A DNA stretch of 64,000 nucleotides from Oceanospirillum sediminis (GCF_014164585.1 NZ_JACJFM010000026.1:1-64000), one strand, 5' to 3'. Positions 27,069-36,760 are shown, numbered from the stretch's first letter. Translations and numbers: made by a program. Notes: generated from the letters alone by a model not told the origin.

Positions 27069-28601
27069 GTGGTGCTACCAGCCATGATCTCATCGGATGT
27101 GTCTTACTCCACCCCCGGAGGCGTTTGCCTGGTCTGGCTTAAGCGGGATTTACGCTTATCAGATCATGAACCTTTATTACGGGCATCGCAGTCCGGTTTC
27201 CCCGTACTTTTGCTGTATATTGTTGAACCGGTACTGCTGTCCGATCCGCATTATGATCTCAGACACTGGCGTTTTATTCGACAGTCTGTTCAGACGATAC
27301 AGCAGCGAATACCAAAGAGCAGTTTGCTGGTATTGCATGGGCATGCGGCAGAGGTATTATCAGCCGTCCGGTCCGCGCTGGCCGAGCAGGGCCGGTGGAT
27401 TGAAGGTTTATTCAGTCATGAAGAAACCGGACTGTTCTGCACATTTCAGCGAGATTTGCAGGTCAGGCTCTGGTGTGATCAGCATCATATTCCCTGGCTG
27501 GAATCGCAATCCGGTGCGGTGATTCGGGCTTTATCTTCTCGAGAGCGCTGGGACCGTGACTGGCAAAAGGTGATGAAAGCACCTCTGGCAACTCCGGGAC
27601 CTGATCAGATTCTATGGTTTAATGGCGCTTCCATTCAATGTGCCGCTTCTGTTATTCCCCATTGTTTTTGCTGGCCATTAAGCTGGATGGATAACCCGGC
27701 AGCCTTTCAAACCGGCGGTGAGCAACAGGCACTAAAGGTATTGCACAGCTTTTTTGATGATCGGGGTCGTTATTATCACAAGCAGTTATCCAGCCCTTTA
27801 CTCAGCCAGGATGCCTGTTCACGTTTATCACCTTATCTGGCATGGGGATGTGTCAGTTTGCGTCAGTGCTATCAGCTCTTGTTGCAGCACTGGTCAGAGC
27901 CGGGCTGGAGACGTGCGTTAAGTGCTTTGTCATCCCGTTTGCACTGGCATTGTCACTTTATCCAGAAATTTGAAAGTGAATGTCGAATGGAAACGGAGCA
28001 TATCAATCGTGGCTATCAGGCTTTTCCATTTGATGAGTCTGTTGATTCGACACAAAAACTACGGGCCTGGCAACAAGGAAAAACCGGGTACCCTATGGTG
28101 GATGCCTGTATGAAAGCGTTAGAGCAGACCGGATACATTAATTTTCGGATGCGTGCCATGCTGGTGAGCTTTTTATGTCATCACTTGCTGATTGACTGGA
28201 GACGAGGTGTTCATCATCTGGCGCGTTATTTTCTGGATTTTGAACCGGGTATTCATTACGCCCAGTTTCAGATGCAGGCCGGTGTAACCGGAATTAACAC
28301 TCTGCGTATCTATAACCCGGTTAAACAATCTTTTGATCAGGATGCTGATGGCACTTTTATTCGTCAATGGTTACCTGCACTAAGAGATTTGCCGGATGAG
28401 CTGGTTCATCAACCCTGGCAAATGACACCTATGGAGCAACAGATGTTTTCCTGCTATATCGGCCGGGATTATTCCGAACCTGTGGTCGATATCACAGCAA
28501 CCGGGAAAACAGCACGCACTCTGTTGTGGCAATGGCGTAACAGGCCTGATGTTAAAGTAGAAAGTCAGAGAATTCTGCAACGTCATGTCAGAGTGAGATA
28601 G
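27069..28601 (+). CDS. Cryptochrome/deoxyribodipyrimidine photolyase family protein
   Basis: A 510-residue photolyase/cryptochrome flavoprotein. The N-terminal antenna-binding Rossmann part begins [19 protein letters not shown] (about residues 16-34). The C-terminal FAD domain shows [20 protein letters not shown] and [20 protein letters not shown], then [18 protein letters not shown]. By family it would repair UV pyrimidine dimers with light, or act as a blue-light sensor. The GTG at 27069 is chosen because AGGA lies eight bases upstream; the frame upstream of it has no family similarity. It is followed by DUF2256 and DUF2805 genes, a linkage known for photolyase-like genes. The exact class (CPD, 6-4, or the [10 protein letters not shown] subgroup) cannot be settled by eye. 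Confidence 0.88.
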   Translation: MVLPAMISSDVSYSTPGGVCLVWLKRDLRLSDHEPLLRASQSGFPVLLLYIVEPVLLSDPHYDLRHWRFIRQSVQTIQQRIPKSSLLVLHGHAAEVLSAVRSALAEQGRWIEGLFSHEETGLFCTFQRDLQVRLWCDQHHIPWLESQSGAVIRALSSRERWDRDWQKVMKAPLATPGPDQILWFNGASIQCAASVIPHCFCWPLSWMDNPAAFQTGGEQQALKVLHSFFDDRGRYYHKQLSSPLLSQDACSRLSPYLAWGCVSLRQCYQLLLQHWSEPGWRRALSALSSRLHWHCHFIQKFESECRMETEHINRGYQAFPFDESVDSTQKLRAWQQGKTGYPMVDACMKALEQTGYINFRMRAMLVSFLCHHLLIDWRRGVHHLARYFLDFEPGIHYAQFQMQAGVTGINTLRIYNPVKQSFDQDADGTFIRQWLPALRDLPDELVHQPWQMTPMEQQMFSCYIGRDYSEPVVDITATGKTARTLLWQWRNRPDVKVESQRILQRHVRVR

Positions 28602-28695
28602 TAATCTGCCAGCCCGTGCAAACCGTATAAATCAGGTTTATATTCGGCCTCAGGATATAAGAGGCCAGGGTTCATCAGATACAGGTTGTTCCGGT

Positions 28696-28881
28696 ATGAA
28701 AAAAGAACATCTGCCCGTCAAAGTTTGCCAGGTTTGCCAGCGCCCGTTCAGCTGGCGCAAAAAATGGGAGAAAAACTGGGATCAGGTGCTGTATTGCTCG
28801 AAGCGATGCCGTGGCTCAAAACACAGAGTTCTCCGTGATGACGAGCCAGTTTTATCTGGTTGTATTCAGTCAATGAAGTGA
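28696..28881 (+). CDS. DUF2256 zinc-ribbon-like small protein
   Basis: A 61-residue protein of the DUF2256 family. It has two cysteine pairs: [18 protein letters not shown] (residues 11-28) and YCSKRCRG. The conserved RPFxWRKKW and the C-x2-C...C-x3-C spacing suggest a single zinc ribbon. It lies 95 bases after the photolyase gene and 23 bases before the DUF2805 gene, the usual neighbourhood for this family. Function is unknown; a role in light-dependent repair or in the assembly of the flavoprotein is inferred only from linkage. Confidence 0.85.
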   Translation: MKKEHLPVKVCQVCQRPFSWRKKWEKNWDQVLYCSKRCRGSKHRVLRDDEPVLSGCIQSMK

Positions 28882-28903
28882 TTGCCTGCAGGAGAAAAGA
28901 ACT

Positions 28904-29182
28904 ATGTCCCGTAAACCTGATTATGGTTTTACCGACAGTGATTTATCCCGGATTATTGAGATGGCCTGGGAAGACCGAACCCCTTTTGAAGCAATCGCTT
29001 CCGGCTGGTCGTTGTCAGAACCCGAAGTGATTACCCTGATGAGGCAATCATTGAAACCGGCATCTTTCCGTTTATGGCGCAAAAGAGTATCAGGCCGAAA
29101 AAGTAAGCATCTGCAGTTGCGCCATCCGGGTATTGAGCGGGGCTATTGCTCCAGTCAGTATAAGCTGCGCTCTCGAAAATAA
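28904..29182 (+). CDS. DUF2805/TIGR03643-family small protein
   Basis: A 92-residue protein of the TIGR03643 (DUF2805) family. The core reads LSRIIEMAWEDRTPFEAIAS, followed by GWSLSEPEVITLMRQSLKPAS and FRLWRKRVSGRKSKH (residues about 13-67), a helix-turn-helix-like arrangement rich in basic residues. A good ribosome-binding site AGGAG precedes the ATG at 28904. It closes the photolyase-DUF2256-DUF2805 operon. The family has no established function; the basic C-terminus would allow nucleic-acid binding. Confidence 0.85.
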   Translation: MSRKPDYGFTDSDLSRIIEMAWEDRTPFEAIASGWSLSEPEVITLMRQSLKPASFRLWRKRVSGRKSKHLQLRHPGIERGYCSSQYKLRSRK

Positions 29183-29206
29183 CGCCAGGTTTTTCAGGCA
29201 TACCGA

Positions 29207-29234
29207 AAGATGTCAGGGTGGTACCTGACATCTT
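29207..29234. repeat. Perfect 11-bp inverted repeat between convergent genes
   Basis: AAGATGTCAGG and CCTGACATCTT flank a 6-base loop, 25 bases after the DUF2805 stop and 107 before the end of the convergent oxidoreductase gene. It lacks a T-tract; a transcript-end hairpin is likely. A second repeat (ATCAGAT/ATCTGAT, about 29252-29274) follows. Confidence 0.55.
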
Positions 29235-29340
29235 AAATGCGGGAAAATAGATCAGATTTCTCTGAGATCTGATCCTCAGAGGGATCTGAGTCACAAAACA
29301 GATCTGGCTTCAGATTATGGATGCTGTGGTCTGATGTTGT

Positions 29341-30348
29341 TTACAGCTTAACAATCAGTTTGCCGGTGTTGTCACCGCTGTACAGCATATTTACACCTGC
29401 TTTAGCCGCTTCCAGACCATCCAGAACATGGACCCGGTTCTGAATTTTGCCCTGTTCCAGGTAATGCATAACGCCATTGGCCAGTTCCGCTGAGCGATGG
29501 AAGTGATCGGTGATCACAAAGCCTTCAATCGTCGCCCGGCGCTTAATCAGATTAATCCAGCTGGGTGCTGGTGACGCTTCTGCCTGGTGGTAATCGGCTA
29601 TCAGACCGCATACTGCAACTTTGCCGTGTGGATTAATGCGTTCTATCACTGTGTGCTGTGCTTCACCGCCGGTATTTTCAAAGAACAGATCAATACCGTC
29701 CGGGCTGGCAGCGGTCAGTGCTTCAGAAACATTGTCCGTTTTGTAATTGATCACTGTATCTGCACCCAGATCTTCTTTCAGCCACCGCACTTTATCTTCA
29801 CTTCCGGCCAGGGCAATTACTTTCAGGCCATCGGCAACAGCCATCTGGACCACAACGGAACCTACCGCTCCGGCTGCACCGGTCACTACGATGGTTTGTT
29901 GCGATTTCTGCTGGCGCTGTTTTGCCTGCAGAATATCGTGATAACCCAGATAGGCCGTTAAACCAGGCATCCCCAGAGTCGACAGAGCCAGTTCTGCATT
30001 AACCTGCGCCGGTACAACAGACAATTCACCTTCTCCAGCGACGATCTGTTCAGTCCAGCCGGTCATACCTGTCACCTGAGTACCCACCGGGTAATCTGGA
30101 TTCAGGGATTCTGTGACGACACCAAAACCCAGCGAACGCATAATTTCTCCGGGTTGTACCGGTGGAATATAGCTGCTCGGATCGGGGCTGACCCAGCCTC
30201 GCATGGCTGGGTCCAGTGACAGGTGGCTGACCTGAACCCGGTACTCACCATCCTGCAGTGCTTTGCTTTCAAATCGGCGCGTTTCAAAGGTGGACTCATC
30301 AATCAGGGCTTCAGGGTATTGTTTCAGCACAATGGCGTTGTAGCTCAT
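29341..30348 (-). CDS. NADP-dependent medium-chain oxidoreductase (CurA/YncB-like)
   Basis: A 335-residue zinc-independent member of the MDR superfamily, of the leukotriene-B4 dehydrogenase/CurA (YncB) type. DPAMRGWVSPDPSSYIPPVQ (about residues 47-66) and GEIMRSLGFGVV are typical. The nucleotide-binding motif is VVTGAAGAVGSVVVQMA (about 154-170), and FENTGGEAQHTVIERI follows. Such enzymes reduce alpha,beta-unsaturated ketones or aldehydes with NADPH. The gene is divergent from a LysR regulator with a palindromic site between them, the classic arrangement for control by that regulator. The natural substrate is unknown. Confidence 0.9.
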   Translation of the reverse strand: MSYNAIVLKQYPEALIDESTFETRRFESKALQDGEYRVQVSHLSLDPAMRGWVSPDPSSYIPPVQPGEIMRSLGFGVVTESLNPDYPVGTQVTGMTGWTEQIVAGEGELSVVPAQVNAELALSTLGMPGLTAYLGYHDILQAKQRQQKSQQTIVVTGAAGAVGSVVVQMAVADGLKVIALAGSEDKVRWLKEDLGADTVINYKTDNVSEALTAASPDGIDLFFENTGGEAQHTVIERINPHGKVAVCGLIADYHQAEASPAPSWINLIKRRATIEGFVITDHFHRSAELANGVMHYLEQGKIQNRVHVLDGLEAAKAGVNMLYSGDNTGKLIVKL

Positions 30349-30432
30349 GGAATCTGGCTCCGTAATATCAGTGATTGTGCAGTATCTTACCTCTGCGTTA
30401 TTTGCTGATTAAGCAGGTAATATGGGAATCAG

Positions 30433-30451
30433 TTTTGCTAGAATTGCAAAA
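30433..30451. promoter_or_regulatory. Candidate LysR binding site
   Basis: TTTTGC and GCAAAA arms separated by 7 bases form a dyad in the 168-base divergent region between the oxidoreductase and LysR genes, fitting the T-N11-A layout of LysR sites. Binding is inferred. Confidence 0.45.
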
Positions 30452-30516
30452 AATGAGAGTGCAGCGATGTCAGTAATACAACAAGCTCGAAACGTTTTAA
30501 CTCAGCAGAGGTCAGA

Positions 30517-31425
30517 GTGGATCAGCTAAAAGCCATTGAGTATTTTATTGCCGTGGCAGACAATGGCAGTTTCAGCAAAGCAGCCAGTAAGCTGGGGGTG
30601 CCGGTGTCCAGTGTCTCCCGCCAGGTCTCGGCGCTGGAAAGCATGCTGAAAGCTGAGCTGCTGTTCCGCTCTACCCGGCAGATCCGGTTGACCGAAGCCG
30701 GGCAATTATATCTGTCCCATTGTCAGGATATCAGTGAACGTCTGTCTCATGCCCAGGCACTGGTAAACAGTTATCAGAGTGAACCCAGTGGTACTCTGAC
30801 GATCAGTGCAATGCCTTCATTTGGTGAACGTATTCTGGTACCAATGATTGAGACTTTCCAGCAGCACTATCCACAGGTGCTGGTGGATGCTGAATTTTCT
30901 GACGAGGTGCAGGATCTGACCCTGAAAGGGATTGATCTTTGTTTTCGTGGAGGGCCTTTGCCGGATAAACGTCTGGTGGCCCATAAGGTGATGGAAAACC
31001 AGTTTTATCTTTGTGCCAGCCCTTCATACATTGAGCGTTATGGTTGTCCGCAGACACCGGAAGAGCTGGAACAGCATAAGGCGATTTACTACCGGGGGCC
31101 GAATGGCAGAATTCCCTGGTGGGTGGCGGATCATCTGGGGCATCGACAGTGCCGACCGGAGACTGTACTGGTGACCAACTCATCAGGCCTGCTGATCAAC
31201 AATATCCTGACTGGTCGGGGATTATGTCTGTTGCCTGGCTGGGCCTTGAAACCTTATCTGCAGGATGGGCGGCTGGTCAGAATCGATATGGCTAACCCTC
31301 CCAGAATCAGTCTGGAAGCATCTATTGGTATTTATCTGCTATATCAGCAGACTCGCTATCAGATTCCTAAAGTACGCTATGCTGTAGACTTCTTCCGGCA
31401 GCAATTAGCGCAGATGGATGGATAA
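30517..31425 (+). CDS. LysR-family regulator, CrgA-like
   Basis: A 302-residue LysR-type regulator. The N-terminal winged helix (MDQLKAIEYFIAVADNGSFS, then AASKLGVPVSSVSRQVSALE, residues 1-40) and the wing RSTRQIRLTEAG are those of the CrgA/AaeR group. The effector domain runs from about residue 88 (GTLTISAMPSFGERILVPMI) to the end. The start codon is GTG, with an AGAGG upstream. It is divergent from an NADP oxidoreductase of a type often induced by quinones, enones or electrophiles, and it probably represses or activates that gene. The inducer is unknown. Confidence 0.9.
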   Translation: MDQLKAIEYFIAVADNGSFSKAASKLGVPVSSVSRQVSALESMLKAELLFRSTRQIRLTEAGQLYLSHCQDISERLSHAQALVNSYQSEPSGTLTISAMPSFGERILVPMIETFQQHYPQVLVDAEFSDEVQDLTLKGIDLCFRGGPLPDKRLVAHKVMENQFYLCASPSYIERYGCPQTPEELEQHKAIYYRGPNGRIPWWVADHLGHRQCRPETVLVTNSSGLLINNILTGRGLCLLPGWALKPYLQDGRLVRIDMANPPRISLEASIGIYLLYQQTRYQIPKVRYAVDFFRQQLAQMDG

Positions 31426-31476
31426 AACTCAGTCGCTAATCAGACGGTATCTTCTGAAGTATCTATGGGGATAACG

Positions 31477-31787
31477 TCACTGTTGTAGCAGTTGCCCGAT
31501 TTGTTCACTCAACAGCTCAACCACTTTCGGGGCTTTGCCCTGAAAAGAGTGGGTCGTATAGACAGGCACTTCGGGTAATTGATAACCGGGTAATACGTCT
31601 GTCAGTAGTCCTTGTTGCTGACTCTGTCGGAAAATAAAGTCAGGCAGAATGCCTGTTCCGGCTCTGTCAGATACTGACGGTGGGTGGTACGTTTCAGCAA
31701 GACTACGCCCAGTTTCTGCTCTTGTATATGTCCATAATGTGAAGCCAGAAGTACAATCAGATGTGTATTAATCGGGCGAAAACCTGG
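31477..31787 (-). pseudogene. Decayed LysR-regulator pseudogene with internal deletion and frameshift
   Basis: Two recognisable pieces of a LysR regulator lie in different minus-strand frames. The upstream piece (about 31665-31765) reads IQEQKLGVVLLKRTTHRQYL, the end of the recognition helix plus the wing normally found at residues 35-60. The downstream piece (31477-31663) reads AGTGILPDFIFRQSQQQGLL, then LPEVPVYTTHSFQGKAPK and a normal C-terminal stop, the last lobe of the effector domain. About 150-200 codons between them are missing and the frame changes at the junction. The gene start is also absent. It sits directly after the bicupin gene and may have regulated it. Confidence 0.75.
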
Positions 31788-32444
31788 TTATTCCACTGGC
31801 AGATGTCCGGTTTTTACCCAGATAATTGTCTCTTCTTCAGTCCTGGGGGAGTGCTGGCTCATATGAGGACTGCGCAGCCAGCAACCTGCTGGATATGTGC
31901 CGTGTTCATCCTGAAAAGTACCGGATAGTACCAGTATCTCTTCTCCGCCAAAGTGACGATGTGGCTGGAATATCTCTCCGGCTGGCCATTTCACCAGAGC
32001 AACATGCTCATGCTCAAATTCATGCAGGGGCATCACTTGCAGACCGCCAATGCCCGGTAACCAGTCGGTATTCCGGGTATTGATCCGTACTGGTTTCAGA
32101 TCATTCGGACTGAACTGATTCAGCTTAACCAGAATAGTGCAGCCTTCTTTACTAAAAGGAGCATGCTGGCTTCCCGGAGGATTCCTGATGTAGCTACCCG
32201 CCGGGAAATCACCGGTTTCATCTGAAAAAACACCTTCCAGTACCAGGATTTCTTCGCCTGCCGGGTGAGGATGAGATTGAAATCGGGAACCTGGCTCATA
32301 TTTTACAATACTGGTGGTGTGTCCGGATTCTTTCGCTTCTCGTTCCAGTGGTTTGCGCCAGACTCCCAGAGCTGGGCTGCTCAGCCATTCCTGTTGTCCG
32401 GTATTGATTACCAGGCGTTCTGAAAAACTCATATTAAGCATCAT
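31788..32444 (-). CDS. ChrR-like bicupin protein
   Basis: A 218-residue protein made of two cupin domains of the ChrR type. The first (about 35-105) contains QSHPHPAGEEILVLEGVFSD and the second (about 135-210) PHRHFGGEEILVLSGTFQDE. Each has the HxH-x4/5-E metal-binding pattern and a late His (GSQHAP, MSQHSP). ChrR proteins include the zinc anti-sigma factor of the singlet-oxygen response, but here the N-terminal anti-sigma domain is missing. This is therefore a stand-alone metal-cupin, possibly an enzyme or sensor of oxidants. ATG at 32444 is preferred because AAGG lies eight bases upstream. A short unrecognised 65-codon frame (32441-32638) overlaps its start and is not annotated. A LysR pseudogene follows directly. 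Confidence 0.8.
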   Translation of the reverse strand: MMLNMSFSERLVINTGQQEWLSSPALGVWRKPLEREAKESGHTTSIVKYEPGSRFQSHPHPAGEEILVLEGVFSDETGDFPAGSYIRNPPGSQHAPFSKEGCTILVKLNQFSPNDLKPVRINTRNTDWLPGIGGLQVMPLHEFEHEHVALVKWPAGEIFQPHRHFGGEEILVLSGTFQDEHGTYPAGCWLRSPHMSQHSPRTEEETIIWVKTGHLPVE

Positions 32445-32760
32445 CGTCTTACCTTAAGTAGAACCAGACTTTCTGCGCGCGGGGCTGATGTATCAATCTT
32501 ATACTGCAATTCTCCCTGGTTTGCACTATTCACGAAGTCGAACAGATGGATGATAACAAATCGCTTTTGCCAGGTTTGTTGAGGGGCAATACCGACAAAA
32601 GGGCGGTCTTGAAAGGATGATCTGGTGACTGAGTTCACAAGGAACCGGGTTATGCAACGAACCCGGATAAATCGATGCTTCTCAGGAATATGAATAAAAA
32701 ACGCCGGCAGTGTGCTGGCGTTTTTTTATGGTGATGCAGCCCGTCAAAAGAAACGCGTCA
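32445..32760. other. Gap between bicupin gene and response-regulator gene
   Basis: This 316-base gap contains a 65-codon minus-strand frame (32441-32638) that overlaps the bicupin start by four bases. It has no recognisable family and I consider it doubtful. The terminator of the response-regulator gene lies at 32697-32727. Confidence 0.35.
32697..32727 (-). terminator. Intrinsic terminator of the response-regulator gene
   Basis: ACGCCGGCA (32701-32709) pairs with TGCTGGCGT (32713-32721) with one G-T pair. A- and T-runs on the two sides make it usable from both directions. Confidence 0.8.
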
Positions 32761-33423
32761 TTATTCTGCTAATTTAGGTGCATCGATTTCCAGCTGTTTG
32801 GCTGCAATCACTGCCTGAGTACGACTATGCACACCCAGTTTACGTAGAATAGCGGTCACATGGGCTTTAATGGTGGCTTCGGAAACATTCAGCTCATAAG
32901 CGATCTGTTTATTGAGCAGGCCTTCTGTCAGCATATTCAGCACCCGGAACTGCTGAGGTGTCAGTGTTGACAATGCTTCCGCAAAGCGAGCCTGTTCCTC
33001 ACTGATTTCACTCAGGGTATCTGAAATTTCAGGTGGCAGCCAGACTTCGCCATTCAGTACTTCTTCAATGGCTGAGGCAATGGTTTCCTGCGATGATGAT
33101 TTAGGAATAAAGCCGGAAGAACCAAAGTCAATTGCACGTTGAATAACCAGAGGCTCTTCGGTGCCAGATACAACAATGACAGGAATGGCCGGGCATTGAC
33201 CCCGTAAAAATACCAGACCTGAAAAACCATGAGCGCCGGGCATGTGCAGATCCAGCAGGATCAGGTCAGCGTCAGGGTGATCACTGGACGCCGTCTGCAC
33301 TCCCTCCATAGAGTCGGCTTCAACAATTTCAGCTTCAGGGACAGCCAGTTTTACTGCCTGCTGTAAAGCTGCGCGGAACAACGGATGATCGTCTGCAATG
33401 ATGATCTTCTGGGCTAGTGCCAT
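32761..33423 (-). CDS. NarL/LuxR-family response regulator linked to acs (CrbR/ErdR-like)
   Basis: A 220-residue two-component response regulator. The receiver domain has acidic Asp11/Asp12, the phosphoacceptor Asp58 in LILLDLHMPG and the Lys in FIPKSS. The C-terminal LuxR-type helix-turn-helix reads LTPQQFRVLNMLTEGLLNKQ, then IAYELNVSEATIKAHVTAIL. ATG 33423 is chosen for its GGAGGAG ribosome-binding site. It lies directly downstream of acs but is separated from it by a strong terminator. In Vibrio (CrbR) and Pseudomonas (ErdR) the orthologous-looking regulator activates acs and controls acetate use; the same role is inferred here. Its sensor kinase (CrbS/MxtR type) is not in the window. Confidence 0.85.
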   Translation of the reverse strand: MALAQKIIIADDHPLFRAALQQAVKLAVPEAEIVEADSMEGVQTASSDHPDADLILLDLHMPGAHGFSGLVFLRGQCPAIPVIVVSGTEEPLVIQRAIDFGSSGFIPKSSSQETIASAIEEVLNGEVWLPPEISDTLSEISEEQARFAEALSTLTPQQFRVLNMLTEGLLNKQIAYELNVSEATIKAHVTAILRKLGVHSRTQAVIAAKQLEIDAPKLAE

Positions 33424-33506
33424 TAATCTCCTCCAACTCCCTGCCAGTATTATAATTTTATTTGCTCTGACATGAATCATACCCTATTGCAGACATCTTT
33501 GCCTGC

Positions 33507-33547
33507 AAAAAAAAACTCCTGCAGCCTGTGGGGCTGCAGGAGTTTTT
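33507..33547 (-). terminator. Strong intrinsic terminator of acs
   Basis: AAAAACTCCTGCAGCC (33511-33526) pairs perfectly over 16 bp with its complement at 33532-33547, around a 5-base loop. Nine T follow on the minus strand. It isolates acs from the downstream response-regulator gene. Confidence 0.92.
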
Positions 33548-33564
33548 AAGGGGTAAAGCTTGTA

Positions 33565-35511
33565 TTAACGATTCAGACGATCATCAATCAGGTTATCCAC
33601 TACACCCGGATCTGCCAGAGTAGATGTATCACCCAAACCATCACATTCGTTAGCTGCAATCTTACGCAGAATACGACGCATGATCTTACCAGAACGGGTC
33701 TTCGGCAGGCCTGGCGCAAACTGAATCAGATCAGGTGTTGCAATCGGACCGATCTCTTTACGAACCCACTTAACCAGATCTTTACGCAGATCATCGTCAG
33801 CCTCAATGCCATCATTCAAAGTGATGTAGATGTAGATACCCTGACCTTTAATATCATGTGGGTAGCCTACTACAGCGGCTTCAGCAACGTCCTTATGAGC
33901 GACCATAGCGCTTTCGATTTCTGCTGTACCCATACGGTGACCGGATACATTGATCACGTCATCAACACGACCGGTAATCCAGTAGTAACCGTCTTCGTCA
34001 CGGCGGGCACCATCACCTGTGAAGTATGTGCCAGGATAAGTGCTGAAATAAGTCTGGATAAAGCGCTCATGGTCACCCCAGATTGAACGGGCCTGACCAG
34101 GCCAGCTGTCCAGCAGTACCAGACCACCTTCTACTGCGCCTTCCAGCTCAACACCCTGAGCATCAACCAGCGCTGGCTGTACACCAAAAAATGGCAAAGT
34201 GGCAGAACCTGGTTTCAGATCTGTTGCACCTGGCAGAGGCGTAATCAGAATGCCGCCAGTTTCAGTTTGCCACCAGGTATCAACAATCGGACACTCACCG
34301 TTACCAATCTTTTCGTGATACCAGGTCCAGGCTTCAGGGTTGATTGGCTCACCTACAGAACCCAGCAGACGCAGGCTGGTACGTTTGGTATCACCCATAA
34401 CATCGTCACCCTGGGCCATCAGGGCACGTACTGCCGTCGGTGCGGTGTACAGGATGTTTACGTTGTGCTTATCAACCACATCACCGAAACGGCTGTGAGA
34501 TGGGTAAGAAGGTACACCTTCAAACATCAGAGTCGTTGCACCGTTTGCCAGTGGACCGTAAACGATGTAACTGTGACCGGTAATCCAGCCTACGTCAGCA
34601 GTACACCAGTAAACGTCACCTTCCTGGTAGTCGAAAACGTACTGGTGCGTCATGGATGCGTAAACCATATAACCACCAGTAGTGTGCTTCAGACCTTTTG
34701 GAGCACCAGTCGAACCTGAAGTGTACAGAATGAACAGAGGATCTTCTGCGCTCATTGGCTCTGGCGGGCACTCTTCTGCCGCTGCCTCATAAATGTCGTG
34801 GTACCACACATCACGGTGTTCGTGCCAGGCGATATCGCCGCCAGTGCACTGTACAACAACTACTTTTTCTACTGTCTTAACATCAGGGTTGGTCAGTGCT
34901 TCATCAACATTTTCTTTCAGAGGCACTGCTTTACCCCCGCGACGGCCCTGATCTGATGTAATTACGATGCGGGAGTCAGAGTTCACGATACGACCTGCGA
35001 TCGCATCAGGAGAGAAACCACCGAATACTACGGAGTGAACCGCACCAATACGGGCACAGGCCAGCATAGCAACAGCCGCTTCAGGAATCATTGGCATGTA
35101 GATGGTGACTACATCACCTTTACGTACACCCTGACCTTTCAGTGCGTTAGCGAATTTACAAACACGGGTATACAGATCACGGTAGGTGATTTTCTCATCC
35201 TGTTCAGGATTGTCACCCTCCCAGATGATAGCAACCTGATCACCACGGGTTTCCAGGTGACGATCCAGACAGTTGGCACTGGCGTTCAGGGTGCCATCTT
35301 CGAACCATTTGATGTCAACATTATGCGTATCAAAGCTGACATTCTTTACTGTGCTGAACGGCTTAATCCAGTCGATACGCTGGGCATGCTCACCCCAGAA
35401 ACCGTCAGGGTCTTTCACAGATTGCTCGTACATGGCCTGATATTTATCTTTATTGATCAGCGCATGTTCAGCGAATGCTGCAGGAACCGGATACACTTGT
35501 TGTTCGCTCAT
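33565..35511 (-). CDS. acs: Acetyl-CoA synthetase
   Basis: A 648-residue AMP-forming acetate:CoA ligase, the expected length. It adenylates acetate and transfers it to CoA. Visible motifs are [19 protein letters not shown] (P-loop A3), [30 protein letters not shown] and [20 protein letters not shown]. The invariant Lys609 in TRSGKIMRR is the site acetylated in enteric Acs. ATG 35511 starts the family N-terminus [13 protein letters not shown]; upstream in-frame codons to 35649 are not family-like. It ends at a strong terminator, beyond which lies a CrbR/ErdR-like regulator that likely controls it. Codon use is that of a well-expressed gene. Confidence 0.97.
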   Translation of the reverse strand: MSEQQVYPVPAAFAEHALINKDKYQAMYEQSVKDPDGFWGEHAQRIDWIKPFSTVKNVSFDTHNVDIKWFEDGTLNASANCLDRHLETRGDQVAIIWEGDNPEQDEKITYRDLYTRVCKFANALKGQGVRKGDVVTIYMPMIPEAAVAMLACARIGAVHSVVFGGFSPDAIAGRIVNSDSRIVITSDQGRRGGKAVPLKENVDEALTNPDVKTVEKVVVVQCTGGDIAWHEHRDVWYHDIYEAAAEECPPEPMSAEDPLFILYTSGSTGAPKGLKHTTGGYMVYASMTHQYVFDYQEGDVYWCTADVGWITGHSYIVYGPLANGATTLMFEGVPSYPSHSRFGDVVDKHNVNILYTAPTAVRALMAQGDDVMGDTKRTSLRLLGSVGEPINPEAWTWYHEKIGNGECPIVDTWWQTETGGILITPLPGATDLKPGSATLPFFGVQPALVDAQGVELEGAVEGGLVLLDSWPGQARSIWGDHERFIQTYFSTYPGTYFTGDGARRDEDGYYWITGRVDDVINVSGHRMGTAEIESAMVAHKDVAEAAVVGYPHDIKGQGIYIYITLNDGIEADDDLRKDLVKWVRKEIGPIATPDLIQFAPGLPKTRSGKIMRRILRKIAANECDGLGDTSTLADPGVVDNLIDDRLNR

Positions 35512-35828
35512 TGATATCTTGCCTCTGTGCCTTGGAGGAATTAACTCCGGGCGTTTTATTTTTATGATGCGGAGTTGTTTAAAAATAACCCCACCCGGAA
35601 AACATAATTTGTGCACAAAGTTATACTGGTCGAAAGGCAGGGAAAACATTAGACCTTGGTAGCAGTAAATTATTCTTTATAATCAATAGCTTACAAATGC
35701 ATTGCAATAATGTGACCATTCGGACATTTTTTGTTTTCATCTTTCGCCAGTGCAAAAAAAGTAAAATACGACCTTTGGGTCATATTATGACCTTGCTCAA
35801 AAAAAGCGTCATTAAGCGTTGTCTGGCA

Positions 35829-36416
35829 TCACTTTTTGACTGTTTCTGGCTCTCTGTAGGCATAAAACGACAGTATCTGGCGACAGTCCCGGCATATGTA
35901 GTCTGTTCCTTTGATAATCCGGTTATGGCGTCTGATGGTGAGCGGATGAATTCGCTCAGGACAACCGCAGCGATACAGATAGTTCTGGCGTGCGCTGGAC
36001 GATACATCAAAACGATGAGTGGTCCGGGCCGGAACCTCAAGCACCGTTTCCATTAGCCAGCGCCACTCTTTGCCATGAGGCTTTATCCGTCGGCCAAACT
36101 CCCGGTAAGCAATCAGATGAGCCAGTTCGTGGGGAACGACCTCCTGCAAAAAGGCCTGACGATTATCCTGGAACAACTGCAGATTAAAGCGCATCTTCCA
36201 TTTTTCCAGCCATGCCTGCCCGGCACAGCGTCCTTTTAGTGATAAATCCAGTTCAGGGATCGGATAGCTTTTCTGCATATGTTGCCCGGCTTTAGCCAGC
36301 CAGAACAGGGTGGCCTGTTTCAGCAGGTAATCTGCCTGTGCCAGCGATAGTGGCGAGTTGTCGTCATAATCACTCAGGGCATCCTGAAGAGAAAACAGAT
36401 TCAGATTAGCGTTCAA
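35829..36416 (-). CDS. sprT: SprT-family zinc metalloprotease
   Basis: A 195-residue SprT family protein (related to the DNA-protein crosslink protease SPRTN). The zinc motif HELAH (His96, Glu97, His100) is followed by IAYREFGRRIKPHGKEWRWL, the family's conserved stretch. A C-terminal zinc ribbon has CGC near residue 150 and CRDC near 178. The start is a TTG at 36416 with GGAG eight bases upstream; no ATG fits better. E. coli SprT is about 165 residues, so this one has a slightly longer N-terminus. It is monocistronic and divergent from a YecA-family gene. The bacterial function is not established. Confidence 0.88.
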   Translation of the reverse strand: MNANLNLFSLQDALSDYDDNSPLSLAQADYLLKQATLFWLAKAGQHMQKSYPIPELDLSLKGRCAGQAWLEKWKMRFNLQLFQDNRQAFLQEVVPHELAHLIAYREFGRRIKPHGKEWRWLMETVLEVPARTTHRFDVSSSARQNYLYRCGCPERIHPLTIRRHNRIIKGTDYICRDCRQILSFYAYREPETVKK

Positions 36417-36760
36417 TAGCAGACTCCGGAGAAGATGCCCCTAAAACCAGGGCGGGTACATCAGTCTTGTCTATTGTACACAATATTGTCTGACAACCTG
36501 TGCTGGCTAACAGTATCTCTCCATCTGTGGCAGGCTTAAATCGTCACAGATACTATTGATGACAGGTGTAACTTGTAGCCGGTAAAGCGCGTAACAGGTA
36601 AAAGCCGGAGTCTGTCCGTTCTGCTACGCAATAGTGTAAAAGGCTGCTGTTCCCGGATCGGGTCAGGTACAATAAACAATCTGAACTGAGCCTGAGTGCT
36701 GAAGGTCTTTATCCGTTTTACCTGAGCTATTTCTGTTTCAGGGTATGAATGAGGTCATTA
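36417..36760. other. Divergent region between sprT and the YecA-family gene
   Basis: About 340 bases. TTGTACACAA with a following TTGT/ACAA pair (about 36474-36497) is a dyad-rich spot that could be an operator, but I cannot assign a regulator. No coding potential seen. Confidence 0.35.

Noticed and set aside
32441-32638. 65-codon minus-strand frame overlapping the bicupin start
   Set aside because: No recognisable family or composition of a real protein; kept only as a note in the gap entry.
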